Assembly: GCA_964017185.1 (NCBI GenBank) | Contig: OZ024870.1 | Coordinates: 34,984,139 to 35,048,138, forward strand | DNA from: Rugalucina vietnamica | Taxonomy: Eukaryota; Mollusca; Bivalvia; Lucinida; Lucinidae | Reading direction: 5' to 3' | Length of the DNA stretch: 64,000 bases | Shown: positions 46,130-57,829 of the stretch, in pieces | How the letters are laid out: every line of letters begins with the position of its first letter | Numbering within the stretch: position 1 is the first letter of the stretch | Translations under genes and position numbers: made by a program | The notes under the pieces: model-generated | What the model saw: only the letters and a program-made list of their open reading frames with translations | Databases searched by the model: none | What the model was told of the DNA's origin: nothing

Positions 46130-46364
46130 GAGCCGCGACGCGAGAAAACCGGTCTTCGGGGTTTCCGACCAGGTCCGACATAAATCGGCCTGTACAGTTA
46201 CAGAAGCAGGCTAGAATCTTGAAATTTTGGATTTAAGTAGAAGAGGAATTGTACTATCCGAGTAGCGAAAACAAAGGCGCTGATCAGCTTCGCGGTTACC
46301 GCGAAGCTGATCTGCGCCTTTGTTTTCGCCTAGGCAAAAATCTGGTTTTCTCACGATGCGGCTC
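46130..46364 (+). mobile_element. Family A foldback, copy 26
   Basis: Full-length, ACCGGTCTTCGGGG subtype with perfect TTCGCGGTTACCGCGAA core. It is among the copies closest to the apparent family consensus. Confidence 0.93.
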
Positions 46365-46707
46365 AAATAACTTTATATAAATCTTTACCTTGTATGACAT
46401 TTATTGGCAAGGTCAACTTTGGCCACCTATGCATTTTAATAGGGAAAATGGGGGAAACATTGCAGAAATGGGCAAATGGATTGAAGTTCTGTCCAAGGTT
46501 GATGCAAGCTTACGCCCAAGGACAAATGATTTATAAACCTACCAAACATATGCATTTTAAAAGGGAAAATTGGTAAAATGAGGAAACATTGCAGAAATGG
46601 GCAAATGGATTGAACTTCTGTTCTTCGCTATGACATGCTTCCTTTCTAAATGAAATTGTTGAAGTTGCATTATGCTTTGGAAACATTTGCAGGATATTTA
46701 CCTTTAG

Positions 46708-47322
46708 CAGGCTCAGGACAACTCAAAATTTAGCTACAGAGCTCGATTTAGCTATAGTAGCTAAAAGGAGCTTTAAAAATTGTGTATATTTCATATATGT
46801 TTTATTAAACTTAAAAATTGTGAAAAAATTGCAGGCAAATACTCGATTAAATTTGTTAACAACTTTAAATATTTTGTGTAAACAACATTTTTGGGAAAAT
46901 CCAGAGAAGAAATTTCTGCAAAAAACACCATTTTTGTTTATTTCAGAAAATGAGAATTCATAAAACCCCGATCAACAGTTAGATAGCTATCATACTTTTT
47001 TCTGCTGCATAAATTGTGTTCTGTGTTTGGCATTCCATTTTTTTTGCAATGACTGCCACAATGAGGTATTTTATAACATCTCATTTCCTGCAATTATAAA
47101 ATGAAGTTTTTGCAAAAAAATCTTGGCTGGATTTTCTCAAATTTGATGTTTACAAAACCCATACAAAGTAGTTAACATTTTTTATTAATCATTTACTTGC
47201 AATTTTTTCAATGAGTATTTTTATTATGATATATATATGAAATATACACAATTTTAAAGCTCATTTTAGCTACTATAGCTAAATCGAGCTCTGTAGCTAA
47301 ATTTTGAGTTGTCCTGAGCCTG
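46708..47322. mobile_element. 615-bp TIR element with TTTAG duplication
   Basis: CAGGCTCAGGACAACTCAAA + ATTTAGCTACAGAGCTCG is inverted at the right end. The arms extend over 100 bp and, more weakly, further. TTTAG lies at 46703-46707 and 47323-47327. Interior is AT-rich without an ORF. Confidence 0.9.
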
Positions 47323-47364
47323 TTTAGCACTATAAAACTAGCATATTTTGGAGAGATGTATATG

Positions 47365-47775
47365 TGTAGCACTGTATAATAGTAATCCTCTTTAAAAATC
47401 CTGTCAACCGTGCCCCTAGGGTCCATACAAGCCCTGCACTGGGGGCGTCATTAGTTCCCGTAGCCTTACAATGGGGAAAAAAAACCACAAGGCCAAGAGC
47501 TTTCATAATTTGTGTACATGTAGCAGTGTTACTAATCCTGCCAACCATGCCCCTGGAGTTCATACAGGCCATGCCCCAGGGGCTTCATTATCAGCCATAG
47601 GCTTATAATGGAAATACATGTACATGAAAAAATCTTCTCTAAAACCGCAAGACCCAAAGCTTACATGGGTATATTTAGTATGCAGCAATGTCATGTGAAG
47701 CTCTACATAAATTCTGCCATTCATGCCCATGCAGTCAAAAAATGGCCCCACCCTGAGGGTCATTATAGGACTCTA
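47365..47775 (+). repeat. Diverged tandem repeat (3 units of ~155 bp)
   Basis: Each unit has GCAGTGT.ACTAATCCTGCCAACC, then a GCCCCTGG..TCATACA box, then CATTA..CCATAGGCTTATAATGG. Units begin near 47365, 47520 and 47678. Confidence 0.65.
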
Positions 47776-48034
47776 ATCTTATAGGGTGATTTTTTTTTTG
47801 AGCAAACCAAAGTGGGGGACAAGGGGATAAACAATTCAGACAAGAACTATTCTGTTGATGTAAGTAGGGTTTCCAGGTCACAAGATGGCTGCAATGCCCA
47901 TATATGGTAAAACCCAAACTTCTGTTGTGGTTCTTATTGTTTTAATGTCTTGAGTGTTGATTTTTTTGTGCTGTTTGCACCTTATGTGTATTTTCATACT
48001 TTTTAGTATGGTTTAGGTAACTGAGTCACTGCCT

Positions 48035-48195
48035 ATTGGGAAATTGCTGCTCACTCGGCTTACAATGTTTTCTAAGTACATGTACAAGTATCTAATTGGC
48101 AATTTAGTTTTCTCCCACTGGTTTTTGGAGTGGAATTTCTTTCTGATTGCGCCTTTTCCTGATCATTGCCTACTTGTACCGTTTTGTCCAGTGAC
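48035..48195. mobile_element. Family D fragment, reverse orientation
   Basis: TTTTTGGAGTGGAATTTCTT + TCTGATTGCGCC through TTGCCTACTTGTACC is the inverse of the left end of family D. Confidence 0.75.
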
Positions 48196-48255
48196 TGTAC
48201 TTGACTCTCAGGTGAGCGATTGTTGTCCTTGGGCTACTTGTTGTTATATGTACCA

Positions 48256-48348
48256 GGACCGTCAAGACATGATCGAATGGCCCTGTAGATGCTCACCTGA
48301 ACAGTGAGCACCTGAGCATGACCATTGGGTCGTGTCTTGACGGTCAGC
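48256..48348. repeat. 93-bp palindrome
   Basis: GACCGTCAAGACATGATCGA pairs with GTCGTGTCTTGACGGTC. GTGCTCACCTGAACAG/TGAGCACCTGAGC forms the centre. Confidence 0.8.
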
Positions 48349-48837
48349 CATACAGTATTTAGTGCACATTTCTTTCACCATCACCAGACCACAGGACATT
48401 GACATTTGGTGTGTAGGAGCAAAATAAACAGCCACAAATCCCCTAGACACCCACTTCTGAATCGCTGAGCAATTCAGAAAAAGGGGTTTTAGGGCACTTT
48501 GGACCTTTTATTTGCTTGTAGACATTAAACGTTAATGTCCTGTGACCTGACAAAGTAACTGTTCTTGATACAGTGTCATTGGGAATGGCTAGATGGAAAG
48601 TCTTCATGACTATCTTTATAAGAAATGTGTAAGAAGTGGGGGCTGATCTTGGTCCACCTCAACATGGCTGACCAAGCAAATGATTTTTCTTTGACTTTGT
48701 AAAGGAAACATTAGGGATGAAAATAAAACAAAGTATAAAGTCTTGCATTTTACTGCACATGATAATAAATAATGATGAAGGAATGATAAAATTAAACTAG
48801 TTCTAGAAAAATTAAAAACAATGAAGCTTCTAAATGG

Positions 48838-49215
48838 AGTTTAAAATGTGATAACTTTGACTGTGCTGGTTGACCTCACATGATAAAAGGGGCACTGATC
48901 GGTTTTACAAATTTTTACAGTGTCGTGTGAAGAATGTGGTCACATATTATTTACCACCATAGAGTCGCATTATTGAAAACTATCAACATGAGAGTGACGT
49001 CACAAATTGACCATTAGAAATATGAACGCAATAAATATATTTGACCAAAAGGAACAGTCATACCACTCAGATTTCTAACGGTAAATCTTTGACGTCACTC
49101 TCATATTGATTGCTTAGACCTGTAATTATTTGAAGTAGTCAAAATAGGATCAACAAATGCATATCTCTTTGTCAAAGGTCAACCAGCGCTGTCAAAGTAA
49201 TTGCACTATACGATA
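48838..49215. mobile_element. Foldback with two nested inverted-repeat pairs
   Basis: The outer pair is ACTTTGACTGTGCTGGTTGA + CCTC against GTCAACCAGCGCTGTCAAAG. The inner pair is ATGAGAGTGACGTCACAAAT against ATCTTTGACGTCACTCTCAT at 48990-49110. An outer-arm relative, GAGGTCAACCAGCATGGTCA, lies at 50405. Confidence 0.75.
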
Positions 49216-49349
49216 ATACCTGCTTTATGAATACAGAAACAACAAAGACACAGATCAGAAAAAGAGTACCTCACCTGGCCAGTCTCTTTGCGATCAGTAT
49301 GTGTCATATCATTATATCCCAAAACCAAAGCCCTTCTCTGACTTGAATC

Positions 49350-49617
49350 TGACCTGGCCCCGAGATTATTAAACTTTTTTCTGTATTTCTATATTAATTT
49401 TATGAACAATTAAAAATTTCATGCTCAGCTGCGCATGGAATTTAGTTGTTCATAAATATAGAAATAGCCCAAATAAACTGAAATTTCGGGTCTAAATCAC
49501 CAAAAGCCTGCTAATCCTGCTAGTTTAATCCTGCTAGTTTTTTTAATTAGCATAAAAAATTTCAGTCTCAGCTGAGTTGAGTATCAAAAAGGTTTTTTAA
49601 CCTTGGGGCCAGGTTTG
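49350..49617. mobile_element. Foldback with GACCTGGCCCCGAG ends
   Basis: TGACCTGGCCCCGAGATTAT + TAAAC is inverted as GTTTTTTAACCTTGGGGCCAGG. Further inside, TATTTCTATATTAATTTTATG pairs with CATAAATATAGAAATA. Confidence 0.8.
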
Positions 49618-49742
49618 AAACAGAATAATACAACTTAACAAATACTGTAGGCACTCACAGACAAGCAATGTTTCTTATCTATGCTAATGATCATGGCATG
49701 CAAACAATATTGTTTGAGAAGTTATGTTTTATATTGACATAT

Positions 49743-49954
49743 GGGCCGCCACATGGGAAAACCAACAATCTGCCTAACTGAAAACAAAGGGCAGATCAGC
49801 TTCAGCGCCTTTGTTTTCGCTACTCGAATGGTACAGTTCCTCTTCTACTTAAAGCCGAAATTTCAAGCCTTTAGCTCTCTTCTGTGACTGTACAGGTCAG
49901 TTTGTGTCGGACCTAGTCGGAAACCACACTGTTGGTTTTCCCACAAGGCGGCTC
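49743..49954 (-). mobile_element. Family A foldback, copy 27 (core half deleted)
   Basis: Both ends are intact. The core is reduced to AAAGGGCAGATCAGCTTCAG + CGCCTTTG. Confidence 0.85.
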
Positions 49955-51126
49955 ATACATTTGTGAACAAAAGCTATCCTCTATCTCTGTGCATGAAGAA
50001 ATAGATTGCACAGCGTGTTTGTATCTTTGGTGAAGAAAGTTTGTTCATGTGGACCTAGATTTTGAAATGCCAGAACATAGAGATAGATCAGACAATCCTT
50101 GTCTCACTGAGAAACAGTCTAAGAAATGAAGATGAGGAATGTATCATTTCTAATGGTAAAGATGAATGAAAAAGCTTTTTCAAGGAAAAACAACAGTGAC
50201 CAGTAATGTTCACAACATCAAATTCTCATTATACATGTAGTGTGTTTTCTTTGACCATGCTGATTTACCTTTGACAACATGTTTTTTTCTGACTGCTTCA
50301 AATAATTTTTACATTTTAAGTAATGGCATTCTGATCATGTCAAGAAGACCTGTTGACACTTGAAAATTCTCTAAAAAGAGTAGCAACCCTTACGCTTACA
50401 CCCGAGGTCAACCAGCATGGTCAGTTATCACGCTATAATTATCTTAAAATATAATTAACCAATACAAAAACATCATTAATAACTGTTTAATCAGAATGTC
50501 CACAATTTGAGCGAAGCAATATTTCCTGACTCAAATAAAATTTCCCTGACTCAAAGTTTGTGTACCTTCCGCATAATTGTCTTGCAAACAGGTAGGTGCG
50601 TGGCACCACTCTCTTTGCTTTCTTCACAAAGAATAAGTTATGATATGAGAAACAATGCCTTACATTTAATGAAAAGATAATTCTCTAATAATTACTCAAT
50701 TATTATAAAATCCAAACAGTGTCAAAATTCCCTGACAATTCTTTGACCTTGAAAAATTTATTAAATTTAATTTGTTAAATTTTTACAGTAGCTAAAGACT
50801 ATATGTTTGAATTACTAGCTACTCTTTCGGACAGTGATTTTTTCAGCATTTTGTGAATGGTACCAGCACTGGTTCAGTTGGGATAAATAGCCTAACCAGT
50901 AAAAATATCATGATAAGTATTACAGTGATATGTTTTCTAAAAGTAAACAATATATGACTGGGACGCATGAAAACTAGCGTTATTCCTTGACACAAATTAT
51001 GAAATATCAAATTAATTGACTAATTGGTGCTTTTAACAGTACTTGTTAAATTATGGTTACAGTTGTGAGCCTGACTGGGAAACTTTCTCAAATTTGGAAT
51101 TTTGAATTTTGAACAATGCATGATTT
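49955..51126. other. Intergenic, no gene recognised
   Basis: AT-rich. It contains an isolated GAGGTCAACCAGCATGGTCA relative of the foldback at 48.8 kb and nothing else I can classify. Confidence 0.45.
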
Positions 51127-51165
51127 GGGGGGGGGGGGGGGGGGGGGGGAGGGGGCGGGGAAGAT
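51127..51165 (+). repeat. Poly-G tract
   Basis: 23 uninterrupted G, then A, then GGGGGCGGGG: a strong G-quadruplex-forming candidate. Confidence 0.95.
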
Positions 51166-51286
51166 ACTTTATGCCATTGGGAACGACTCCTAAAACTGGA
51201 GTCGGTGTTATAGAGAGAAAAAATCACTGCCAGAGTCTATGATGACAAAAATTATAAAAGGTGTTGCATTGTCCAAAATACTAAAC

Positions 51287-51538
51287 ATCACGAAAACATG
51301 TCTGTGTTATGTATACCCCCTTCAACCCCACTTTTATGTAGCAAAACTGGGGTATGCAGGGGTATATCTATTTTTCTTATTTTTGCTCCAAAAAGTAGAT
51401 TGTGAGGCAGTTCTAACGTGAACCAACAATCTATGTTTTGAGCAAAAATAAGAAAAATATCAAAATATTTCAGTTGAAAATTTTCAATTTTTAAAGCTCA
51501 AAAAATCTGTTTATTGCATGGGCAAGATTTCGTAATGA
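51287..51538 (+). mobile_element. Family B foldback, copy 5
   Basis: Full-length, slightly shortened central hairpin (GATTGTGAGGCAGTTCTAAC). Confidence 0.85.
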
Positions 51539-51669
51539 ATATGAAGAAAAGCTTCAGGCACTGAGAGACAAGCATTGTCAGCAGAAGAATGTCCCAAATA
51601 TTCAGGCTCCAAAGATGGACAAAGTCTTATGGAGGTAACTAAGGCGTGACATGAAAGTCACTATAGTGT

Positions 51670-51903
51670 GAGCCTGTGCATGAGAAAACCAACAATTCGG
51701 TGTTCCTACCAGGTCTGACACAAACTAGGCTGTGCAGTCACAGAAGATGGTTAGAGACTGGAAATTCTGGATTTAGAAAGTAGCGGAATTGTCCTATCCG
51801 TGTAGCGAAAACAAAGGCACTGATCAGCTTCGCAGTTACTGCGAAGCTGATCTGCGCCTTTGTTTTTGCCTATGCAGATTGTTGGTTTTCCAATGCTGCG
51901 GCC
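51670..51903 (+). mobile_element. Family A foldback, copy 28
   Basis: Full-length. Third core variant TTCGCAGTTACTGCGAA, also a perfect palindrome. Confidence 0.9.
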
Positions 51904-52019
51904 TGTATAGGAATCTCCTTGGACAAGTATAGTGCATAAAACAACAACTATCAATAAACATTGTTATATACCTAATGTATCTCTACAATAGAAACTTGTC
52001 GTGTTGTAACGGACAACAC

Positions 52020-52205
52020 TTTCTGCTGTTTTAGGCGTCGTAGGGCATTAATACCATTAATGCCCTGAGATGACGTCATATCAGGGCAATAACGGTGTTA
52101 ATGCCCTGAGATGACACCGTAGCAGGGCAATAATGGTGTTAATGCCCTGAGATGACGTCATAGCAGGGCAATAATGGTGTTATTGCCCTAGGTGTTATTG
52201 CCCTG
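52020..52205 (+). repeat. ~53-bp tandem repeat (3.5 units)
   Basis: The unit is TTAATGCCCTGAGATGACGT + CATAGCAGGGCAATAATGGTG. The GGGCAATAATG/CATTAATGCCC words are inverted relative to each other and recur in the palindrome at 52.5 kb. Confidence 0.88.
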
Positions 52206-52400
52206 AGATTTTGACATACACCTGTTTACATGTTATGGACACTGACAGATGTTCATTTCATCTAAATTTAGCATGGCAGGTGAGTGTACATTTCAGACGT
52301 ATATTTCATCTTAATTTAACGTGTCATTTTGCGTCTAATCACTTACCAATCAACGGCTGTGTGCTTGTCATCATGCGCGATTTCAAGACATAGCATTCAC

Positions 52401-52402
52401 AA

Positions 52403-52457
<55 letters not shown>

Positions 52458-52458
52458 A
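52401..52458 (+). repeat. (AAAT)14 microsatellite
   Basis: Perfect tetranucleotide run. Confidence 0.97.
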
Positions 52459-52493
52459 ATGTACATGTATTGGAGGAAAGGTATATAACAATG

Positions 52494-52648
52494 ACGATAT
52501 AACATTCTTTTCCAAGTGCATTAACGTTTGCCAAGCCCTCGGGCAATAATGTGTTGCAGCCCTCACCGCTACGCGGTTCGGGCTGCAACACATTATTGCC
52601 CTTGGGCTTGGCAAACGTTAATGCACGGAAAAGAATGTTTTATCCTCT
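52494..52648. repeat. 155-bp near-perfect palindrome
   Basis: GATATAACATTCTTTTCC through GCCCTCGGGCAATAATGTGT + TGCAGCCC pairs with GGGCTGCAACACATTATTGC through GGAAAAGAATGTTTTATC. The loop is ~20 bp (TCACCGCTACGCGGTTC), itself partly self-complementary. Probably a foldback MITE. Confidence 0.9.
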
Positions 52649-52649
52649 T

Positions 52650-52740
52650 ATTATGTTCTCAAAAAATAAACATGTTCTATAGCTACAACTATCAATAAAC
52701 ATTATGTTCTCAAAAAAAAATAAACATGTTCTATAGCTTG
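52650..52740 (+). repeat. 45-bp direct duplication
   Basis: TTATGTTCTCAAAAAATAAA + CATGTTCTATAGCT occurs twice, separated by ACAACTATCAATAAACA. Confidence 0.85.
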
Positions 52741-53249
52741 AGCATGACCTTAGACCAATCAAAGGCTAGACAAGTCCATGGTAAGAACATCGGGATTGAG
52801 TATGGCTAAAATATATATAACAAGACATGAAATCTGTTGTAATTAAATACACACCTCTTGCATTGCATGTTACTGCATAGACTTGTCCAATCTTTGATCC
52901 ATCTAAGGTTGAAATATAGTGAATAGCTGTATGTTTGTAATTACATACACCGTATTAAGAAATATTCACAAGAAATACCTACAAAGAAATATTCACAAGA
53001 AATCTAAAATGTATGCAATTTTTTTTATGCTGAAATTAATTATACAAAAAAAAAGTAAAATAATTATTTTGGCTGTCACTGATGCATATAAGTTGAAATA
53101 TAGTAAATTTTAATGTATGTTTGTATTCTATAATAAGAAAATTAATATTCATAAATACCTATTAAGAAAAATTCGTAAAATCTATATTGTATGCATTGTT
53201 TGTGTACTGAAATTAATTATACAACAAAATGTAAAATAATAATTATTAT

Positions 53250-53376
53250 GGCTGTTACTGATGTCATTTCAAGAATGTTTCAAGATTCTGAAACAAGGCT
53301 TTTCTGTGGAAAAGAAAGAGACATCAAGATTGCGATGTCACATGACCAAGATACAATCACATATGGGTTTAAATAA
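53250..53376 (+). pseudogene. A-half coding remnant, unit 1
   Basis: Frame with RMFQDSETRLFCGKERDIKI. Equivalent frames occur at 54304, 59554, 60414 and 61240. All end at the same stop after LEYSGQV or earlier. No protein family recognised. Confidence 0.4.
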
Positions 53377-55802
53377 AATGCTCTTGCATGCTTAATCAAT
53401 TGCCCAATCTTTGAACTAAGGCTGGAATATAGTGGACAAGTGTATGTTTGTTATTACATATTAAGAAATATTCACAAGAAACACCTATTAAGAAATATTC
53501 ACAAGAAATCTATAATGTATGCATTTTTTGTCTGCTGAAATTATACAACAAAATGTAAAATAATAATTATAATATGTCTGTTATTTATGCATAAAAGAAT
53601 GTTTCAAGATTCTGAAACAAGACTTTTTCTGTGGAGAAGAAAGTGATGTCAAGATTGCGATGCCATGTGACCAAGCTACAATTACTATGTATGCATTTTT
53701 TGTCTGCTGAAATACAACAAAATATAAAATAATAATTATAATATGTCTGTTATTTATGCATAAAAGAATGTTTCAAGATTCTGAAACAAGACAAGAAGAA
53801 AGTGATGTCAAGATTGCGATTCCATGTGACCAAGCTACAATCCCAGATAAATTACCAACGAAACGTTTCAAAAGTACTTTCAAATGATCGTGCTAGTATT
53901 ATCGAAACAGTTGCAACAAATGAAGATTGCATAAATTACATTACAAATGTAACTATTAATTTTACAGAAAAGGAAGATGCTGTCTGATGGAAGACAACTT
54001 ATTACCGACAGTTTGGAGGTTGTTTTTTTTTAAATGAATGGAAAACAAATGAATGATGCTTTTACTGAACCTGTTGATACGCTGTTCTTTTGTGGGAAAA
54101 AAAGAAGATAAAGTCAAGAAAATTCGCAGACAGCTTGTCCAGTGAACTGGATGCAGGAGATTTTGGACAGACTTGAGCGAGTTGAGCAGAAACAAGACCA
54201 AATATTAGGACTGAGTACAAAGATCTATATTGTTTGCATTGTTTGTCTGCTAAAATTAATTATACAACAAAACGTAAATTAACAATTATTATGGCTGTTA
54301 CTGATGTATAAAAGAATGTTTCAAGATTCTGAGACAAGGCTTTTCTGTGGAAAAGAAAGAGACGTCAAGACTGCGATGTCACATGACCAAGATACAATCA
54401 CATATATTGGATTTAAATACAATGCTCTTGCATGCTTAATCAATTGCCCAATCTTTGAACTAAGGTTGAAATATAGTGGACAAGTGTAGGTTTGTTATTA
54501 CATACAGTCCCGGTAAAAAATCAACAACATATTCCTCTTTTCTCGGAGGACCCTAAGCTATTTTTCTCGGAGAAAGAACGCTAAATTTCTCTTTTCATTA
54601 AGATATTTCGCGTTTCGTTCAGTTCGATTTCTCGGAGAAACACCGAGAAATTTCACCGCGACCGCAGGTATTAACCGGTGAAAACAGGTAAGTCCAGATT
54701 TACCTGTTCGCGGTGTTTCTCGGAGAAATATTGTGCACGATTGTGAAAATCGATTTTACCATATTATTAATAATTAAAGAAGTTTTAGACCTTCAACTGA
54801 TCAGTATTTATAAGTGTTTTTGTATATGGCACCTCAAACAGTTTGACACGTTTTAAAAGGCACATTAATTACTGAGCAAACATTCCACAATCTTCTTCAC
54901 TGGTTTCCGTTACGGTTGGTCAGGCATGACTTGACTCGCATTTGACATACAAATTAAGAAGTACTTTGTTTCATCTCAATTATGTCTTTATTCAAGTAGT
55001 TTCATTTGTTTGAGCTAGGAAACATAAAAGCAATAGGCCATAAACATGTACGAGTATAATAAGTAACCATTTTGCGCATTCTTGAATTCATATTGTAATG
55101 AAATAAATGTTTTCTGGTTCTGGTTGTATGTCAAGCTATGGAAACGTGCATGTAGAATGAAATGGCATAATTTCATCACATTGTCAGCTTATGGAGCAAG
55201 CTATTTTTGTAAAATTTTATTGACCCGATTACCCTGCAGCGATCTTCTAACTCCTATATGAATATGCATTACAACATTCTCGATGATAATGATACACAGT
55301 ATTTAACTAGCACAAAGTTTTGTCAATACCTCTAAATCACTCGTTTATCAGGGGCACTGTTCGCATAAACACTTTTTTCATACCAAATTTATGACCAAAT
55401 CTTCACATAAGAATAAGGCGGATAACGAGAAAACAATTTATAAACTTTTCTTTTTTAAGCATCTGTTTTTCTTGCTAAATGCATAAACGCAAAACCTATT
55501 GCGATGCATAACGACAACTCCGCCATGAACATTTTGTGCTGGCGGCATGTTGTTTTTACAAGGTGCGGTCCGAAATGTCAAGTGCATAGGAAAGTGCATG
55601 ATACATGGTGAAAAATGACAAGTAAAGACAATTTATCAATTACTGATAATTGATAAATTAATTGATAATTAATTGAGTAAATTAACAAACGCATTTACAT
55701 GTTCATGTGCTTTAAACCCATATACATTGTATGAGGTATTCCTCAACATATTTACACACATCATGATAACATGTCCATGTAATGTTTACCCCACTTTTAT
55801 AT

Positions 55803-55950
55803 GAGCCGCGTCATGAGAACGCTGGACTTATACTCATGCGATAATAAAGGCGCAGATCAACTGTACAGTATCTGCACAGCTGATCAGCGCCTTTGTTTTC
55901 ACTACTCGGCCAGTACAATCCCTCTACTTCTTTCATCTGATATTTCTGTA
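55803..55950 (-). mobile_element. Family A foldback, copy 29 (long arm truncated)
   Basis: Left end and TGTACAGTATCTGCACA core are present. The long arm stops after ...CTTCTTTCATCTGATATTTC where a palindrome begins. Confidence 0.85.
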
Positions 55951-56009
55951 CGCTGTGGCTTGGCTCGGCTGTACGTTACATGTAACGTTACAGCCGAGCC
56001 AAGCCACAG
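55950..56009. repeat. 59-bp near-perfect palindrome
   Basis: GCTGTGGCTTGGCTCGGCTG + TACGTTACAT pairs with GTAACGTTACAGCCGAGCCA + AGCCACAGC with essentially no loop. It sits exactly where the family A copy breaks. Confidence 0.9.
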
Positions 56010-57120
56010 CAAACCCCGTCGATGGAAAAGCATGCTCATCCACCAAGGGTGGTTAACTGCGCTATATACCTAACACATACTCGATTCACAGTCTCGAGTT
56101 TGAAATTTGCATATTTTCAAGGGACGCTATCCCGTTACATGATCAAGATGTATAGATATGAATTTTTCACCGTATTCGATCTAATAAGTGCACTGGTTCC
56201 AAAAATCGCACATCCTGATCGTTTCCGAAAAACATGTGCAGCTCGACTAGCACACAGCTCAACTGGCGTATGGATATCTTACATCAAATTTACACGTTAA
56301 ATCGCATTAAAACTTAACCTTTATTAATGTTTGCGTAGAAGGCAGGAACGGATACACTTATTTTACACGAAAACAAATACATGGCCTTATATTTTGGTGT
56401 CAGATTTAAGAATTACCGGGACCGTCTACGTATACAAACTTTAATATGTATGTGCATGAATAGAAAAATCACTGCGCAATATTGCTGTTACTAACCGTCG
56501 TCCTTGTCCTCAGCCACGGTTATGTCGGTACGTTTTCGTCGCTTTATGGTACTGTACAAGTTTGGGATGTCCTGACGTTCGAAATGGGCTACACAACATT
56601 CGTATTTGTAAACCCTTCACTTACAAAAACTACCGAAACAGCATCCGACACGCTATGAACTGCAGATACTTGAGTATGTATGTTTGATGCATCCACATTT
56701 ATATCTCGATGTCGTAACACAAATGACGACAAAATAATGGTGCATACGTAAAAGAAAAATAAAAGACATTGTCCCAAATTCATGTACATGTAAAGAAAAG
56801 TTTGTATATTTCAGCCACTTACTTTGATGCACTGTGTGACATATCCTAGTATACAAAAGTATTTGCTGCACATAATGCATTTTTCATTTAATAATATCAA
56901 TCAGATTTAAAGAGGGAGCCAAATAAAAATTTAAGACCATTAAAATTTCTCGACTGTATATACATGTACATTTACAATGTTCCATACAAACTGCAATTCT
57001 GCACAAGGTATAACATGTAAATGTATTTATGAGGTTTTCCGATCTCTCCTTCCGAAAGCGTTGCTGCCTTTTGTGTCGATGATGTTTTAAAAAAATAATT
57101 TCATATACCGTAACTTTAAA
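56010..57120. other. Interior of the 4.4-kb element, unassigned
   Basis: ORFs of 60-92 codons on both strands, none recognisable. No transposase motif seen. Confidence 0.4.
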
Positions 57121-57386
57121 ATTACGAAAACATGCCCATGCAATATACAGAGATGTTTAAAGATGAAAAAAATGAAAATTTTCAGTAGAAAATGTTTGCT
57201 TTTTTCTTATTCATGCTCAAAACATAGATTGTGGGTACACGTTATAACCGCCTCACCGAGGCGGTTCAAACTAGTACCCACAATCTTATGTTTTGGAGCA
57301 AAAGATAAAAAAAATAGATATACCCCTGCATACCCCAGTTTTGCTTTTGATGGGATACACATTTTCCATGAAATGTTTTCCTGATG
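57121..57386 (-). mobile_element. Family B foldback, copy 6
   Basis: Full-length, with the central hairpin GTTATAACCGCCTCACCGAG intact. Confidence 0.86.
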
Positions 57387-57543
57387 TAAAATGTTGGAAC
57401 AAGAATGATTTTAATGATGCAAATGCATGTGCGTGAATAGCAATCTATGGACATGTACATTCATATCTACGTGATGTATTTAGCCGTCAATTGGGAGTAA
57501 GTCATATGACAGTGTTGGCTGCACGGTCGGCATTTTTATTTGC

Positions 57544-57786
57544 TTGACTTTTTATTTCACTTTACGGCAGACAGCTTCCTTATCATGTGAAGGAGCAGTG
57601 TCAGCTTCGTGTTCATTAGAGAATGTGACACAAGAACATGACTGTGTATGCCGAAACACACTTCCTGGTGATGCTGCAAATTCTACCACTTGGCCAAATA
57701 AGTCAACAGTGATTTCTGTAAATTTTGTTGACCATTTATGTATGTTAATACCATGCAATATTACGGGTGAAAGGGCATCAATTTAG
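57544..57786 (+). CDS. Cysteine-rich ORF, possible captured exon
   Basis: 80-codon frame. After a TTTACGGCAG acceptor-like site it encodes TASLSCEGAVSASCSLENVT, then QEHDCVCRNTLPGDAANSTT + WPNKSTVISV. The Cys spacing, N-glycosylation sites and Thr/Ser richness suggest an extracellular domain fragment. Nothing similar is seen nearby, and there is no signal peptide or convincing donor. It lies inside the 4.4-kb element, so it could be a transduplicated gene piece. Confidence 0.3.
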   Translation: MTFYFTLRQTASLSCEGAVSASCSLENVTQEHDCVCRNTLPGDAANSTTWPNKSTVISVNFVDHLCMLIPCNITGERASI

Positions 57787-57829
57787 GCGATCCCATAAGT
57801 TCATGATTTAAACGGCTTTGTGAATTTGT

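Noticed and set aside
97..52000. Many 60-90-codon ORFs containing KGADQLRGYREADLRLCF-like sequence
   Set aside because: They are translations of the family A hairpin core and arms, on both strands, with no conserved start or stop.
52339..52614. ORFs over the (AAAT)n tract and palindrome
   Set aside because: IYLFIYLF repeats are the microsatellite, and the rest is the palindrome arm.
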